Source: Aradus depressus (lineage: Eukaryota; Arthropoda; Insecta; Hemiptera; Aradidae). Taken from it: a stretch of 64,000 nt of DNA. The notes under the pieces were generated by a model. The model did no database searches. It worked only from the letters and a program-made list of their open reading frames with translations, and was not told the DNA's origin. Where the stretch lies: assembly GCA_963662175.1 (NCBI GenBank), contig OY759226.1, positions 26,318,065 through 26,382,064 on the forward strand. Direction: 5' to 3'. Every line of letters starts with the position of its first letter. Within the stretch, counting starts at the first letter, position 1. Below, piece after piece: positions 39,700 through 50,530 of the stretch. The position numbers were made by a program, and so were the translations under genes.

Positions 39700-40730
39700 T
39701 ATATAATATTAAATTTAATATATTATAACTAGTACAAAACAGGCGAAAAAGAACTATACTGCTTAGAGAAAGAGAGCAGTTTGAGGTGATTTATTTGAAC
39801 TGGGGATGTACACTGCTAGTGATTCGCCTACAACTATTTACTTCCCCAACTATACGTAGTATAGGGGATGTTATGTAATCGAACAGAAATCCAATGTTGT
39901 TTTAATTTTCCAAATTTTTAAATTCAAAAATAGAAAAAAAAAAAAAAAAAAAATTTCGGTATATATTTCCCAGAGAAAATTAATCTATTAACTTTTCACT
40001 CCTTCTCCAAAACCAATCGAACGTTTGCGCTAATATTCAACAGTTGACTTACATTGGGGCTCCTAAATCCTCATACTAAATTTTGTGTCGATAAATTCAT
40101 TACTTCGGCAGTTGTTGGGGTTTTGAATTGAGATCCCTCCCACTAACCGCCTCTTCCCTCCTGCCCATATCGCATTGCGTTTTGACTTTAAATATGAAAT
40201 TTCATGTCGATACATTCATTTCTTCGGCAGTTGTAGTAGGCAGTTATCGGCAGAAGAGGTTCTTGAGTTGAGCCTCTCTGATCAAGGGGGAAGGCAAGGG
40301 GGCCTTCTGTCGATTCAGCTAAAAATTATTGTGTCGTCCTTATGTGGTTTTGAATTTACATATAAAATTTCTTGTCGGTATATTCATTTTTCGGGAGTTA
40401 TCATGTTAACAGACGCACATCGGTCATATTTTTTTTTTTCATATTTGGCATCGAGAGGTCGGAAAATATAAAATATCGTTCATAACTCCGCATCGAATTT
40501 TCGACAAATTACATAACTTCCTCTATACTTCTTACATGAGTGAAAAACTTTCGGTGAATTATCGGTAAATTTCCCAATGAGTTTCCGCTCTCCCTCGGAA
40601 ACCAATGGACCGATTTGTGTCTTAGCAATAGGTGTCTTACTCAAGGAGGGTGTCCTCATACTTAATATCATGTTGATTCATTTCATTGGGAGAATGCTTA
40701 GTTGAATCAAAATAATTCGAGGTGGGGAAG
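39700..40730. repeat. rep-B, long composite copy
   Basis: The palindromic junction TACTTCCCCAACTATACGTA / GTATAGGGGATGTTATG lies at 39839-39870. Border and internal blocks follow (AACAGTTGACTTACATTGGG at 40038, TTCATTACTTCGGCAGTTGT at 40113, two or three internal units to 40470) and a reversed junction ACATAACTTCCTCTATACTT at 40510. Two open frames here (for example 40175-40471) are shadows of the repeat. Confidence 0.6.
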
Positions 40731-41002
40731 AACACTGACAACTCATTTCCCAATGGAAGAACGTCTGTTTGTCTTCATATAATTTTTGGTCGTTCTCTTG
40801 AAGATCTTTCCACACGAAGGTACCCATGCGAAGATCCTCTCCGCAGGCTCATCTACATCCCGACGCCTCATCTGTTCGCTCTTCTTCCGGCGCGACGTCT
40901 GTAAGTTTGTTGACCGCTCCAACACGAATGCAGTCTGGCCTTGTGATGAGTGTCGTTTCTGATGAGGTGGTTTCGTTCGAGGAAAGAGACTTTGTTTTGC
41001 TG

Positions 41003-41191
41003 TTAATATCTGAGAAAATTTTTGTAATCCTCGGGTTCAGTATTTCGAAGGATACGTAATAAATTTTCGTTGGTAAAACGGCTTCTCAGTTTATACCATT
41101 CTTTGGACCAACGTCTCTTTCTCTTTTCTTTCTTCCGAGTGCAGAGGGCTAGAGTTAATGCAAGAAATCCCATGTCTGTGTTCGAGACCAT
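41003..41191 (-). pseudogene. Possible Harbinger transposase N-terminal fragment
   Basis: The minus frame from the ATG at 41191 reads MVSNTDMGFLALTLALCTRK, KEKRKRRWSKEWYKLRSRFT, NENLLRILRNTEPEDYKNFL and RY, then stops. The pattern KRRW...W...R, LLRxL..xxPEDYxNFLR resembles the N-terminal region of Harbinger nucleases (compare 15048-15400), though WxxPW is replaced by WSKEW. No catalytic part and no TIR pair seen. Confidence 0.45.
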
Positions 41192-41459
41192 TTTAAAATA
41201 AAAAAAAAAATATGTTGTTTTAATAATCAACAAATTAAAATATCAGCGAGAACACTACGTCAAAACAGAACAATTGAAGGTGAACACAGAAACTAGAACT
41301 GATGTGATGATTGAAGCTTGATCAATCGCGCCTTCAATTGAAACTGTCAATTGCAATTGATCGTCTCTGGGGCACTTAAGATAGCACATATGAAGTTTTC
41401 GTGTCAAATTTCATTTTCATAGCTACAATGGTTTTTGCAGTAGTGCTTATAGGCAATGG
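41192..41459. other. Unannotated spacer
   Basis: Contains GCGCCTTCAATTGAAACTGT, CAATTGCAATTGATCG, a short palindromic run, and a rep-D word (ACAATGGTTTTTGCAGTAGT) at 41426. Confidence 0.35.
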
Positions 41460-41697
41460 CCGCCCGCTGATTATGTGCTAGGCAACTGTCAGCCCCTCAT
41501 TATGTCCTAAGCAACGGCCGGCCCCCCATTATGTGCTAAGCAATGGCCAGCCCCTCATATGTGCTAGGCAACTGTCAGCCCCTCATTATGTCCTAAGCAA
41601 CGGCCGGCCCCCCATTATGTGCTAAGCAATGGCCAGCCCCTCATATGTGCTAGGCAACTGTCAGCCTCTCATTATGTGCTTATGTGCTAAGCAACGG
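41460..41697. repeat. 86-bp minisatellite of three 29-bp subunits
   Basis: TGTGCTAGGCAACTGTCAGC recurs at 41474, 41560 and 41646 (86-bp period). Each period contains three related subunits of the form ATTATGTGCTAAGCAAYGGC followed by C-rich CAGCCCCTC. Confidence 0.9.
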
Positions 41698-43414
41698 CCA
41701 GCACTTTACCTTTTTCGAGTTAAATAATAGCCAACATCGTTGTTTGGTTTTCCATGCGAACCAGTTTCCACTGAAGTATGTAGTTTGTTGTAGTTGTTGT
41801 CTGAAGAACTTTTAAAGCTTTTTCATTGAACGAAAGGGCTCTAGGGGTGGGGGGTGAGGTGGGACGGAAGGGAAAAAGCCCTACTTTGTTGTCTGGCTTT
41901 TCCAATAAAGGGCTTTGTTTGGTGGTTTGGTTGCCACCCTTTGTAATTCGTAAAACTCAATGAAAATTTAATATCCTGCCCTTGGAAACCCCCCGAAGGC
42001 AAGTATCTCTAGAGACACAGTCGGGCCAGTCTGCCCTTGGTCCTCTGGGGGCCTTACCTGATTCCAGGGAATATAGTGTATATTCAAGAACAGCCGTCCC
42101 CAAATCGGGTACCAAGGACCATTTTGTACTAGGCTATTTAGCAACCCGAATAGCATATAATTCACTATATATCTCGAGTTGTCCAAAGTTGACAAAATGG
42201 CATCAAGCAGATTCTGCGTGCTAAGCATGCCCTTGAAATACGCCAATTTAAGTCGCGTAGGGCACCCCTCCTCTTTGACTGAACCGAGCCATTACCCATA
42301 ATTTTCTTATTTTCCAAGTCGAAATGAGCATGAAATTTAACAAATTCGTAACATTTCATGCCAGCACTTTTTAATTTTGCATTAATCGTGTAAAACCAGT
42401 TTTGGGAATAAATAAATTATGTTTGTATCATTATTAATCATATACCTTCTAAATCTATAGAAGAGAATGAAAATGAATATTGTTAATCCTTTCTTGGATT
42501 CTCCCTTAGTTACCTAATCAATCCCCATCAGTTACCTAATTATTGACCACACTTACCTAATTATTTATTGACCATACTTTTTGAAATACTCGTGAATGAT
42601 GCCGCTCTAAAGTTGAGCAAGTTGATTTAACCGAAAACACTCTCTTCACTTGGAATAGTCTGCGGAGTGTAACGTTCAACCAAAGAAAAAAAGAAAAAAG
42701 TTCAATCCGCAATAAAATGCAAAACATGCACAGATGCATAACTAGAATAAGAGAGAAGACTCATCTTTTTATCACTTGCATCCTTTAAAAGTCATTTTAT
42801 GCTAAGAAATGTACAAATTATTTTAATCAGATTTTTCCATTTAGAACAGTCAAGTTGTTATTATGAAGTCATTATATTGTTAGTTCAAAAAATGTTTTTA
42901 TCATTCGCAAATTAGCATTTAGAGTCAAGTTCAAAAACCTTGCGAAAATCGCTATGCGGAACACTAGGTTGGCGACCTTTAGTAATGCACCGGCCGACTC
43001 TATTATTCACAACTATCATTATTTCTCTTTTTTTACCTTATATTAAAGTGTAATCAATCATATTATTCAAGGATAGGATAGGATTTGGAGTTTAAGGACG
43101 CAAAACAGCAAAGGTCATCAGCGTCCAATATATTTGGCGTATCAAGCTTGATGATAAGAAAAAAAAAAAAAATGTGTGGCAAATCTGTATCTGTACAATT
43201 TCAAGGTCATGCTCCAATTCGATATTTCTCTATTATTATTTTTTTCACATGGATGCATTCATACTAGTCAGTGGGAATAAATAAACTAATAGTGAAAAAA
43301 TAAAACAAACAGTAACAATAACAATAAATATAAGAATAAACAAACAGCAGTAGCAGTAAACATATAGATACGGGAATACATAAGGATATTTACAGAAACA
43401 TGCATTCAACAGAA
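41698..43414. other. Unannotated 1.7-kb stretch
   Basis: No recognised repeat or gene. A minus-strand frame (42246 to 42050) ends at CAGGTAAGG, a donor-like word, but its protein (MAYFKGMLSTQNLLDAIL...) is unfamiliar. A short plus frame at 42198-42299 begins MASSRFCVLSMPLKYANLSR. Both are too weak to call as genes. Confidence 0.35.
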
Positions 43415-43929
43415 TCATATATATAAAGCTGAAAATGTCTGTGCGTTGTACCGCTATAACTCACGAACGGCTTGATGGATTTGATTAATTTTTTTTTTAA
43501 ATTTGTTCGTCATCGTCTGTGGAAGGTTATAGGCGTATTAGTACCTCAATATCTGGTCCATCACAGCATCCACCCACGCAATCTTTGTAACTCAAAAACC
43601 ACTGCAATGATTAATGAGGAATCTGTTTGAATAGATAAGTTTTATCTACCGGAAGGTTAAGGTCTATTTTTTAATCAACCCCTGGTCCATCCCAGCATCC
43701 ACTCACGCAATCTTTGTAACTCGAAAACCATTGCAACGATTAATGAGAAATCTTTTTGAATAAATTAGTATTAGCTCCAAAGCTAGCGTTACTACAGTTG
43801 AAGGACTATAAGCCTTATTCCGTATGAGTAATTGAAAATTATAACATCATGAATGTACTGTCGAGGAACTGAATAGCCTTATAGGAGATATTGGGAGAAA
43901 AGTCAAAGTTCTCCGGGTATTACTGCTAG
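43415..43929 (+). mobile_element. Non-autonomous Helitron-like element
   Basis: Begins TCATATATATAAAGCTGAAA directly after host A and ends TATTACTGCTAG directly before host T, the Helitron convention (5' TC, 3' CTRR, insertion between A and T). The start followed by GTCTGTGCGTTGTACC and AACTCACGAACGGCTTG is wording familiar from insect Helitrons. Internally, a 129-bp unit (CAGCATCCACYCACGCAATC at 43564 and 43693) is duplicated. The 3' hairpin is weak (TTCTCCGGG). Confidence 0.6.
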
Positions 43930-44006
43930 TATACATATATATTCATACACACGTACCTCATATAGATATGAATAATAAGAAAAAATAAAATAAATATAGA
44001 TAATAA

Positions 44007-44007
<1 letters not shown>

Positions 44008-44037
<30 letters not shown>
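44008..44037. repeat. (AT)n microsatellite
   Basis: Uninterrupted alternating A/T over about 30 bp; low confidence in exact length, as such tracts vary. Confidence 0.85.
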
Positions 44038-44039
<2 letters not shown>

Positions 44040-44159
44040 TAACGTATAGCCTTTCTTTATTTATTTTTATTTTTATTTTTTTTCTTGTATTTTTTTTTAC
44101 TATCATTACCATATTATTCAATGTTGAGTTTGCTACCTTACACTTCGTGTTAGCCAGTT

Positions 44160-44385
44160 ATTGTGACTCATACCCGGTAATATCGCCTACTGCCAGAGCT
44201 GTGTTGGACATGAGAACGACTCTACTGTGTACTGTTCATATTTGGCTCTGTTGACTAATGAGTTTGCCGACCACTGACCTAGAATAAGGGGTCATTATCG
44301 AGTACCTAACTGAAATCTTACAGGCTCATCATTAAGCCCCATCCGAAGGACCGCGTGCTCAAGGCTTTTTAAATTCCCAGAGATC
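44160..44385 (-). mobile_element. SINE-A, old and truncated, minus
   Basis: TGACTCATACCCGG, TATCGCCTACTGCCAGAGCT, GAGAACGACTCTACTGTG, CGAGTACCTAACTGA and CCCCATCCGAAGGACCGCGT follow family order. The head (A and B boxes) is missing. Confidence 0.75.
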
Positions 44386-44495
44386 CTTCACTTTCTTTTG
44401 GTTAATTTGGCTGAAAATTGATAGGCATCGACCTTATGGGGTTTTAGATTTACATATAAAATTTCGTTTCGATATATTCATTACTTCGAGAGTTC
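44386..44495. repeat. rep-B segment (left half of a split copy)
   Basis: Contains TTTGGCTGAAAATTGATAGG, CGACCTTATGGGGTTTTAG, CATATAAAATTTCGTTTCG and ATATTCATTACTTCGAGAG. Continues after the LINE insertion at 45115. Confidence 0.6.
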
Positions 44496-44902
44496 CTTGT
44501 CCTCCCGCTCCCACCCAGATAATCCTCCCAGAAGGCTGAGGCGGTGCTGGCCGAGAGACCTGCTAGGTTAAGATAGCATATACATATAACTGGGAGTGCT
44601 GGTAGTGACCAGCTTCTCCCCTCATGAACTCGTACTTTCAGCTCATCTTTCCTTCTTGGTCTACCTCCAGGGTGGAACAAGATGGCGAGGGGATCACTCA
44701 GCCACCTGTGGCCTCCCCTGCCTCCATTAAGTTGGAGGAATTGGGTTGGCAGATACTCGGGGTGTTTCGAGGGGTCTTGAGTCGAAAGCTATTTTATTAT
44801 TATAATTATTTTGTACATATTTTGTATATATTATTTATTTTGTATATATTTTATCTTAATTTGTATATTGCCATTGTAATTATTTTTATTTATTTTACTT
44901 AT

Positions 44903-44933
<31 letters not shown>

Positions 44934-45114
44934 TTTTTTCTGAATTTTTTATTTATTTATTATTATTATTTATTTTTCATTTATTTTTATTTATTTATTA
45001 TTATTTTTTTTTTACACTCACTGTTATCAAATTTACTTATAGTTATATTATAACTGATTGTAGATATACCAAATAAACCCCCCCCCCCCAAAAAAAAAAA
45101 AAAAAAAAAAAAAA
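44496..45114 (+). mobile_element. 5'-truncated Jockey-like LINE insertion with A-tail
   Basis: Flanked by a perfect 13-bp duplication ACTTCGAGAGTTC (44483-44495, 45115-45127) inside rep-B. It begins within the ORF2 C-terminus (RRLRRCWPRDLLG, about 44530-44575). A 3' UTR shared with 47730-48330 follows, then a T/A-rich tract, AATAAA (45073-45078) and a tail of about 25 A. This is a textbook target-primed insertion. The long open frame 44624-45076 is the UTR read through its AT tract and not a gene. Confidence 0.9.
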
Positions 45115-45440
45115 ACTTCGAGAGTTCGTGGGGTTTTTGTTGGTTTGTGTTGATACATTCATTATTTGCTAGGATTTTTCCCTCAATGCTCCCCTCCTCG
45201 CGACAGAATATTGATGGGTGTTGTCCTAAAGGGGGGGGAGGGGGGGGGGATTCTGGATACGCGTATAAAATTTATTTTTGATTTATCCATTCTATCGGGG
45301 AACCTATCATTTTCTTACAGACACCAGACCGGAATTTTTTTTCTCAATTTTGGAAACAGAGATACGAAAAACACGAAATTCCGTTGGAAATTTAACATCG
45401 AATTTCCTATGTATAGCTGGGGAAGTAAAAACGAAAAAAA
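45115..45440. repeat. rep-B segment (right half of a split copy)
   Basis: Continues the copy interrupted at 44496: TTGATACATTCATTATTTGC, ATTGATGGGTGTTGTCCTAA, ATCGGGGAACCTATC, GAAATTCCGTTGG and the junction-like TGTATAGCTGGGGAAGTAAA at 45411. Confidence 0.55.
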
Positions 45441-46215
45441 AGTAGTGTATCGTAGGGACACATCGTATATTATGGAGAAAGGCAATAGTTCATTTCCATA
45501 ACTTTTCAGGAGTAAATAGATGCCATATATCTGCTATAGGGCCGGCTCTGTAGGGCGGCGCCAAGCCGATATGAAAAAGTACTTTTTTTTTTTTTGAGGG
45601 GGCCCTTCTTAGGGCATGGGGAGGGGGGAGTCGATCAATCAAACAGATGAAGAAATGCGTAGGAACTTAGGAAGAGAGACAACTTTCAGATCTTCTTATC
45701 CCCATTTGAATTCGATACATTTTATCCTGGAATAAATCAATACATCGATAAATAATTCGTTGCTTTGCGATACAATTTAAACTTATTGAAGTGAAACTTA
45801 TTTAGCCAGAATAATGAATCGGAATTACTTCGACATAAAAAATCAAACATGAAACGCTAAGGAGAAGGGGATGAGTAGCGCAAGCGTACAAGTCAAGTAC
45901 GAGTTTAGCTCGGTGTCGATTCATCAGCTTTTGTGTGCTACGTGTTTGTATACGGTTTATGCGTTAAAATAATACGTTTGATTATTAATTTAATACGTTT
46001 AGTTTTATTCTGTGTTATTGTTAAAAAGTTTAAAATGCTAAAAATTTTAATGAAACTTGTTTGTCAATTGCAAAGTTATCAAGAACCACCGGTAACATTT
46101 GTAAGTAACAGTGAAGTACCAGATCAATAAAATATAATTTTTAAATATTTTTAGGTTTAATACTTTTATTGTCCTTGATTAACCTGAACTTTACCTACTT
46201 TAAAATGGTTAATAC
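45441..46215. other. Spacer with a small unassigned ORF
   Basis: 45538-45640 (GGGCCGGCTCTGTAGGGCGG, GAGGGGGCCCTTCTTAGGGC) looks like the edge of a DNA transposon but has no partner. A plus frame at 45933-46130 (65 residues, ends VTFVSNSEVPDQ) overlaps AATAAAAT at its stop. It has hydrophobic wording but no recognised domain. Confidence 0.3.
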
Positions 46216-46216
46216 A

Positions 46217-46295
46217 ATAAAAAACAAATAAAATGTATGTATATATAATATATATACATAGGTACGTACATTTTATTTGTTTTTATTTTAATAAA
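46217..46295. repeat. AT-rich perfect foldback
   Basis: AAAAACAAATAAAATGTATG and its complement CATACATTTTATTTGTTTTT-like arm surround a TATATAATATATATA centre. A short hairpin of about 30-bp arms. Confidence 0.6.
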
Positions 46296-46540
46296 CTATA
46301 TTTTTTTATTTAAATAAACTATATTTTATGAAGTACGCAGCTGAAAGATGGCACTGTATGAGAACTATAAGCTCTCTTCTGGGGAAGCTCTCTCCCACTT
46401 ATCTAGATATTGGAATTAGTGTTGGAGTAATATTGAATAAAGACTAATACTACTATTATAGAACGATGGCTAATGGCGTCAAGCTAAAGCCTTTAATTTA
46501 AAAAAAAAAAAAAAAAAATGATAATTTTTGTCTTTTTTAT
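46296..46540 (+). mobile_element. Possible retroposon tail
   Basis: AATAAAGACTAATACTACTA is followed at 46498-46518 by a run of A and TG. The segment could be a retroposon 3' end. No other support. Confidence 0.25.
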
Positions 46541-46544
46541 TTAA

Positions 46545-46808
46545 ATAAACTAGCTCTCCTACCCATCCATCAAAATTGTCTTTCAATTCCTTTTTATTTA
46601 TTAATATATTTTTTTAAAATTTATTTATTTTTTCTGTTCTTGTCCTAATAATTAAGATATATTTTCGTCCTGAGGACCTACCACTGGGTGGCCTTCCTCT
46701 CACATGCCATTCACGCCAACATATCAATACCTACCATCACAGATGCTGGTTGTTCCACCCTAGCAACAGTTGTATCTTTATAAATAAAAGACAAAAAAAA
46801 AATTTTAA
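46545..46808 (+). mobile_element. LINE-like 3' end, family C, copy 1
   Basis: Shares CCCATCCATCAAAATTGTCT, TTCAATTCCTTTTTATTTAT, GACCTACCACTGGGTGGCCT, TCCTCTCACATGC and ACCCTAGCAACAGTTG with 58180-58435. Both end ATAAATAA-A-GACAAAA with an A-tail. A shared 3' UTR of a LINE or SINE of unknown family. Confidence 0.7.
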
Positions 46809-47520
46809 AAAAAATTTATTGTATTTCGAGAAATGGAGAAGGGATGGGGAATAAGATATCATTAACACAATCAATCTTTTATTACTTTTTATCCCAGAAT
46901 ACAAAATCCGACATTACTTATGGGATAACCTGTTACATACATTTTCATTTTTTTTAAACCTTGATGACTTCTCATAGTGGGAGCCTCCTTAGAGAAAATT
47001 ATATATATTTCGCCTTCAGGTTCAATATTTCGCCTGCATAGCTGTATTGCGGGATAGAACATTCCAGGCGTTATTTGACATTTCTAAGCAGTAAGTTTCG
47101 AAATCCGTTTGAAGTTTGTATTTATCTTACCACCGATAAAAAGTATAGGGAAAGTTGTGTAATCGGTGAAAAATTCGATTTTGAGTTTTCACAGGGAATT
47201 TTTCTTTTCCGAGACTCTTATTCCAAAAATTGAAAAAAATCGTATGTATGTATGTGAATACGATAACTCCCGATAGAATGAACTTATCAATACAAAATTT
47301 TATATCTGCATCCACAATCCCATAATAACGACAACTGTTGATTTTGAGCCAAATGGAAGAAGAGGATAATTGGGAGGCTTAACTCAATAGCCCAGTATGA
47401 ATGTATCGATACAAAATTGAGTATAAGTATTCAGAAGTTCTTGTTTAAGTCCAATTGGTTTGGACGGAAAATAAAAACATAATCGATTAATTCATTTCGG
47501 GGATGTATATACACGATGAT
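46809..47520. repeat. Spacer then rep-B copy
   Basis: rep-B from about 47125: AAAAAGTATAGGGAAAGTTG, TGTAATCGGTGAAAAATTCG, ATACGATAACTCCCGATAG, AATCCCATAATAACGACAAC, GATTTTGAGCCAAATGG. Nothing is recognised in 46809-47120 beyond short AT words. Confidence 0.5.
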
Positions 47521-47729
47521 TCAACAACAACTTCATTAATTGTTTAAACAATGTTTGATAAAATTGTGTTTGTAAATTTCCACTAAATCTTGAAAAGTAC
47601 TATATAATTAATACATTTGGGGCACAGAAATCCATTAAAAATATACCAGGGTGCTCTGCGCACTCCCAAATTTGCAGCAAGATTCTGACCACAATAAATT
47701 CTTTGTTACATGGCATATTTACAATCCGT
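47521..47729. other. Unannotated spacer
   Basis: Nothing recognised. Confidence 0.35.
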
Positions 47730-48330
47730 AAAAAAAAAGTTAAGTAAATATGATGTCATCAATATAAAATAATAAATAATATATGTACAAAAAATATATA
47801 ATATTTCGCACATAATAAGTAACATTTATACAAAAATAATGAAAAAATAATAATATACAAAAAAACAAATTATTATTAAATAATAAATAAATAAATTCAG
47901 ATAGATCCCCCGAAACAGCACTGCGATGAGTGCTTCCCCAATCCTCCAATCTGACGGAGGTAGAGGAGGCTATGGTAGCCCGGGTGATCCGCTGTACAAC
48001 TCCGCTCTGCCAGCTTCTGGCCAGCAGTGGTGACAGACCGAGAAAAATAGGAAGTCGGACTCCTTAAATAGTAGTGTAACAAGTCTCTCGGCCAGCACCG
48101 CCTCAATCTTCGGGGAGGACAGAGATTGGGCAAAAGGATTTTTATGTAAAGAATGTTTTGAATGGAAGTCTAGGAAAGGGGACTTGATGAGATCGTTGAC
48201 AAAATTGAATTTTAAAATCATTATGGAGGGTGAGATTGGACACATAGAAGGGAGCATCGACAATTGTTGTTAGGACTTTGGATTGGAAGGCCTGGATACG
48301 CTTGATGTTAGATGGCTTAGCACAACCTAA
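47730..48330 (-). pseudogene. Jockey-like LINE 3' end, second copy
   Basis: The minus strand reads GCAKPSNIKRIQAFQSKVLT, TIVDAPFYVSNLTLHNDFKI, then in a shifted frame RRLRRCWPRDLLHY, the standard Jockey-type C-terminus. The 3' UTR matches 44600-44790 (GATCACCCGGGCTACCATAG / CAGATTGGAGGATTGGGG) and ends in an AT-rich tail near 47730. At least one frameshift; no target duplication recognised. Confidence 0.85.
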
Positions 48331-48950
48331 AAATAAAACAATTATTTTCCAACTTCCTTTAGCGAATTACAACCATAAAGTCATTACAAAGACAGGAACT
48401 GATGTATCTATTTTTGACCTTACCTGCTTGCAATAAAAGTACACTGTAATTTTAAATAATTTCACGGCTGACTAGATATATAACACCATTAATTTTTCAC
48501 AAGGACTGATAATATTTAATAACAGAGAAGATTCATTTCATAAGATGAAAGATAATCTTATAAACAATCATTACAACTTATAAACTATTTTCTTATTTAT
48601 CATTAATTTTCCCATGGCCTTAGATTGCCCATATCAGCAGGATATCCTTACTACTTGAAAATTGTAACAGAAGTAATTAAGGAACGAATCAAAGAGAATA
48701 AAAAGTAAGATCCAATTGTTTTGTTAATCAATTATTATTTAATTATATTACAAAATATAGGGTAAGTTAATCAGAATAGAAATTGGAAATTCGATGTTGA
48801 GTTTTTACAGAAATTTTATATATTTCATGGCATTTCAAAAACTGTGAGGGCAACAAAAATCTAATCAAATTAGTTGAGGGGAGGATCCTTCCATAATTTA
48901 CTTCCCAGCTGTTGTTCAAAGTATAGGGTAAGTTATGTAATCTGTCCAGA
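48331..48950. other. Spacer with rep-B fragment
   Basis: rep-B words (GAAATTCGATGTTGAGTTTT, ACTTCCCAGCTGTTGTTCAA) from about 48770. Nothing recognised in 48331-48760. Confidence 0.4.
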
Positions 48951-49298
48951 GGGCGCCGGTAGCTCAGTGGTATGCGTGCTTGCCTTCTGAGCTCAAGATC
49001 GTGGGTTCGAAACCCGACCGAGGCCCTTAGTTTATTTTGTCTGGGAGGTAAAATAAACTTAAACACGCCGACCTTCGGATGGGACGCTAAGCGATGGTCC
49101 CGAGTCTTTACTATGTCAGGTACTCGTTAAAGATCTCTGCCCAATGTGAATAAAAATTTAGGGTAAGCAAAATTTATGACTCCCACAGTAGAGTCGGGCT
49201 CATGTCCACCAGAGTGACGAAAGAGCGCTCTGGTAGTAAGCGATATGACCTCGTAGTTAATTAAAGCCCGGGCATGAGTCATAAAACCTAACCTAACC
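48951..49298 (+). mobile_element. SINE-A, full length, with decayed target duplication
   Basis: Complete: GGGCGCCGGTAGCTCAGTGG, GGTTCGAAACC, central domain CGACCTTCGGATGGGACG, end GCCCGGGCATGAGTCATAAA and a CCTAACCTAACC tail. Flanks TGTAATCTGTCCAGA (48936-48950) and TGTAATCGGTACAAA (49299-49313) match at 12 of 15 positions. It interrupts a rep-B junction. Confidence 0.93.
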
Positions 49299-49634
49299 TG
49301 TAATCGGTACAAAATTCGAAGTTTTGTTTTCACCGGAATTCACTGTTTTCTGACATCCAAAGCCAATGAATACTCTGGACAAAATGAAAATATCGATCCA
49401 TAATTTCAAATGTGTTATTTTTAGAACAATTCCAATTTTAATTTATGCTTTATTTGGCTGTCAGTTAATTAACAAACTTTCATTTCAGCGAGATTAAATA
49501 CAATGACTTTTGCCCCCTCCCAGAAAACACACATTAATTTAAGACTTTTATTTTTAATGTAAATATTTATTTTCAATGTTATTACACTATATTCTGTTCC
49601 ATATTAAAGTATTGTCTATAGAGGGAGCTGGTTC
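49299..49634. other. rep-B remnant then spacer
   Basis: 49299-49360 continues the rep-B interrupted by the SINE (TGTAATCGGTACAAAATTCG, TTTTCACCGGAATTCAC). The rest is unannotated AT-rich DNA. Confidence 0.4.
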
Positions 49635-49842
49635 GAGTTAAGCGATGGTCCCGAGCCTGTACGATGTCAGGTACTTGTTAAAGACCTCTGCCCTAAGTGA
49701 ATAAAAATTTAAGGTAAGCAAAACTTAGGACTCCCACAGCAGAGTCGGGCTCATGTCCACCAGAGTGAAGAAAGTGAGCTCTGGTAATAGGCGATATGAC
49801 CTCGTAGTTAAAGCCCGGGCATGAGTCATAATAACTAACTAA
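49635..49842 (+). mobile_element. SINE-A, 5'-truncated
   Basis: Starts inside the central domain (GTTAAGCGATGGTCCCGAGC) and is complete to GCCCGGGCATGAGTCATAAT with an AACTAACTAA tail. Confidence 0.88.
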
Positions 49843-50118
49843 AGTACTCATTATAAATCCGATATTTCTATAAAGCAGATACCTGAGTGTCTCTCTTATT
49901 TCAACCAAGTCTGTATACTGAAGAAAATTGATGATCAGTCTGATGGCAAAATTTAATATTTTTGGACATTTTTGCTAATGTTTCACAAGATTTAAGGACA
50001 TTTACGCTATTACCATTAACATTATGAGTTTCCGAAAGTTGAGTAGACATTTTCAATTTTAGAATTTGGGTCAGTTATAGTTAAGCGTCCGATACCGGAT
50101 GTGACACTAAATATAAGA
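49843..50118. other. Unannotated spacer
   Basis: Nothing recognised. Confidence 0.35.
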
Positions 50119-50176
50119 AGGCGCCGGTAGCTCAGAGGTAAGCATGCTTGCTTTCTTAGCTCAAGATCGCGGGGTC
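50119..50176 (+). mobile_element. SINE-A head fragment
   Basis: GGCGCCGGTAGCTCAGAGGT to CTCAAGATCGCGGGG; the rest is replaced by rep-B. A minus-strand tRNA-like head (GAGCAGGTAGCTCACAGGTT, CGAATCTCAGCC) occurs at 50455-50505. Confidence 0.75.
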
Positions 50177-50530
50177 TTAAGGGGTTTTGAATTCACATAT
50201 GAAATTTTGTTTCTACACATTTATTACAACGGCAGTTATTAGAGTTTTTTTTGTTAAGCCTCCCCTAATCCCATTCTCCTCTTTGGCCGATTTGGCTGAA
50301 ATACAATAGGTGTCGTCGTTAGAGGGTTCTAGATTCACATATAAAATTTTTGTGTTGACACATTCTATCCATCGGGAGTTATCGTGTTCACAGGCACACA
50401 GACAGACAGATATATTTTTTTTCTTTCATATTTCGTATATCTGGGGAAGTAAAGCGTAAGGTGCTCGGCTGAGATTCGAACCTGTGAGCTACCTGCTCCC
50501 TAATTTGCTCTGGGGAAGTACACAGTCAGT
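50177..50530. repeat. rep-B copy
   Basis: CTTAAGGGGTTTTGAATTCA, TTATTACAACGGCAGTTATT, CTAATCCCATTCTCCTCTTT, GGCCGATTTGGCTGAAAT, AGGTGTCGTCGTTAGAG, CATCGGGAGTTATCGTG, then CGTATATCTGGGGAAGTAAA. Confidence 0.6.

Noticed and set aside
42050..42246. Minus-strand exon ending at CAGGTAAGG
   Set aside because: A good donor word but no recognisable protein, no acceptor or partner exon.
44008..44037. Promoter TATA element
   Set aside because: Simple (AT)n microsatellite with no gene start nearby.
44624..45076. 150-residue ORF with hydrophobic end
   Set aside because: It crosses a LINE 3' UTR and its AT-rich tail; the hydrophobic stretch is only translated (TTA)n.
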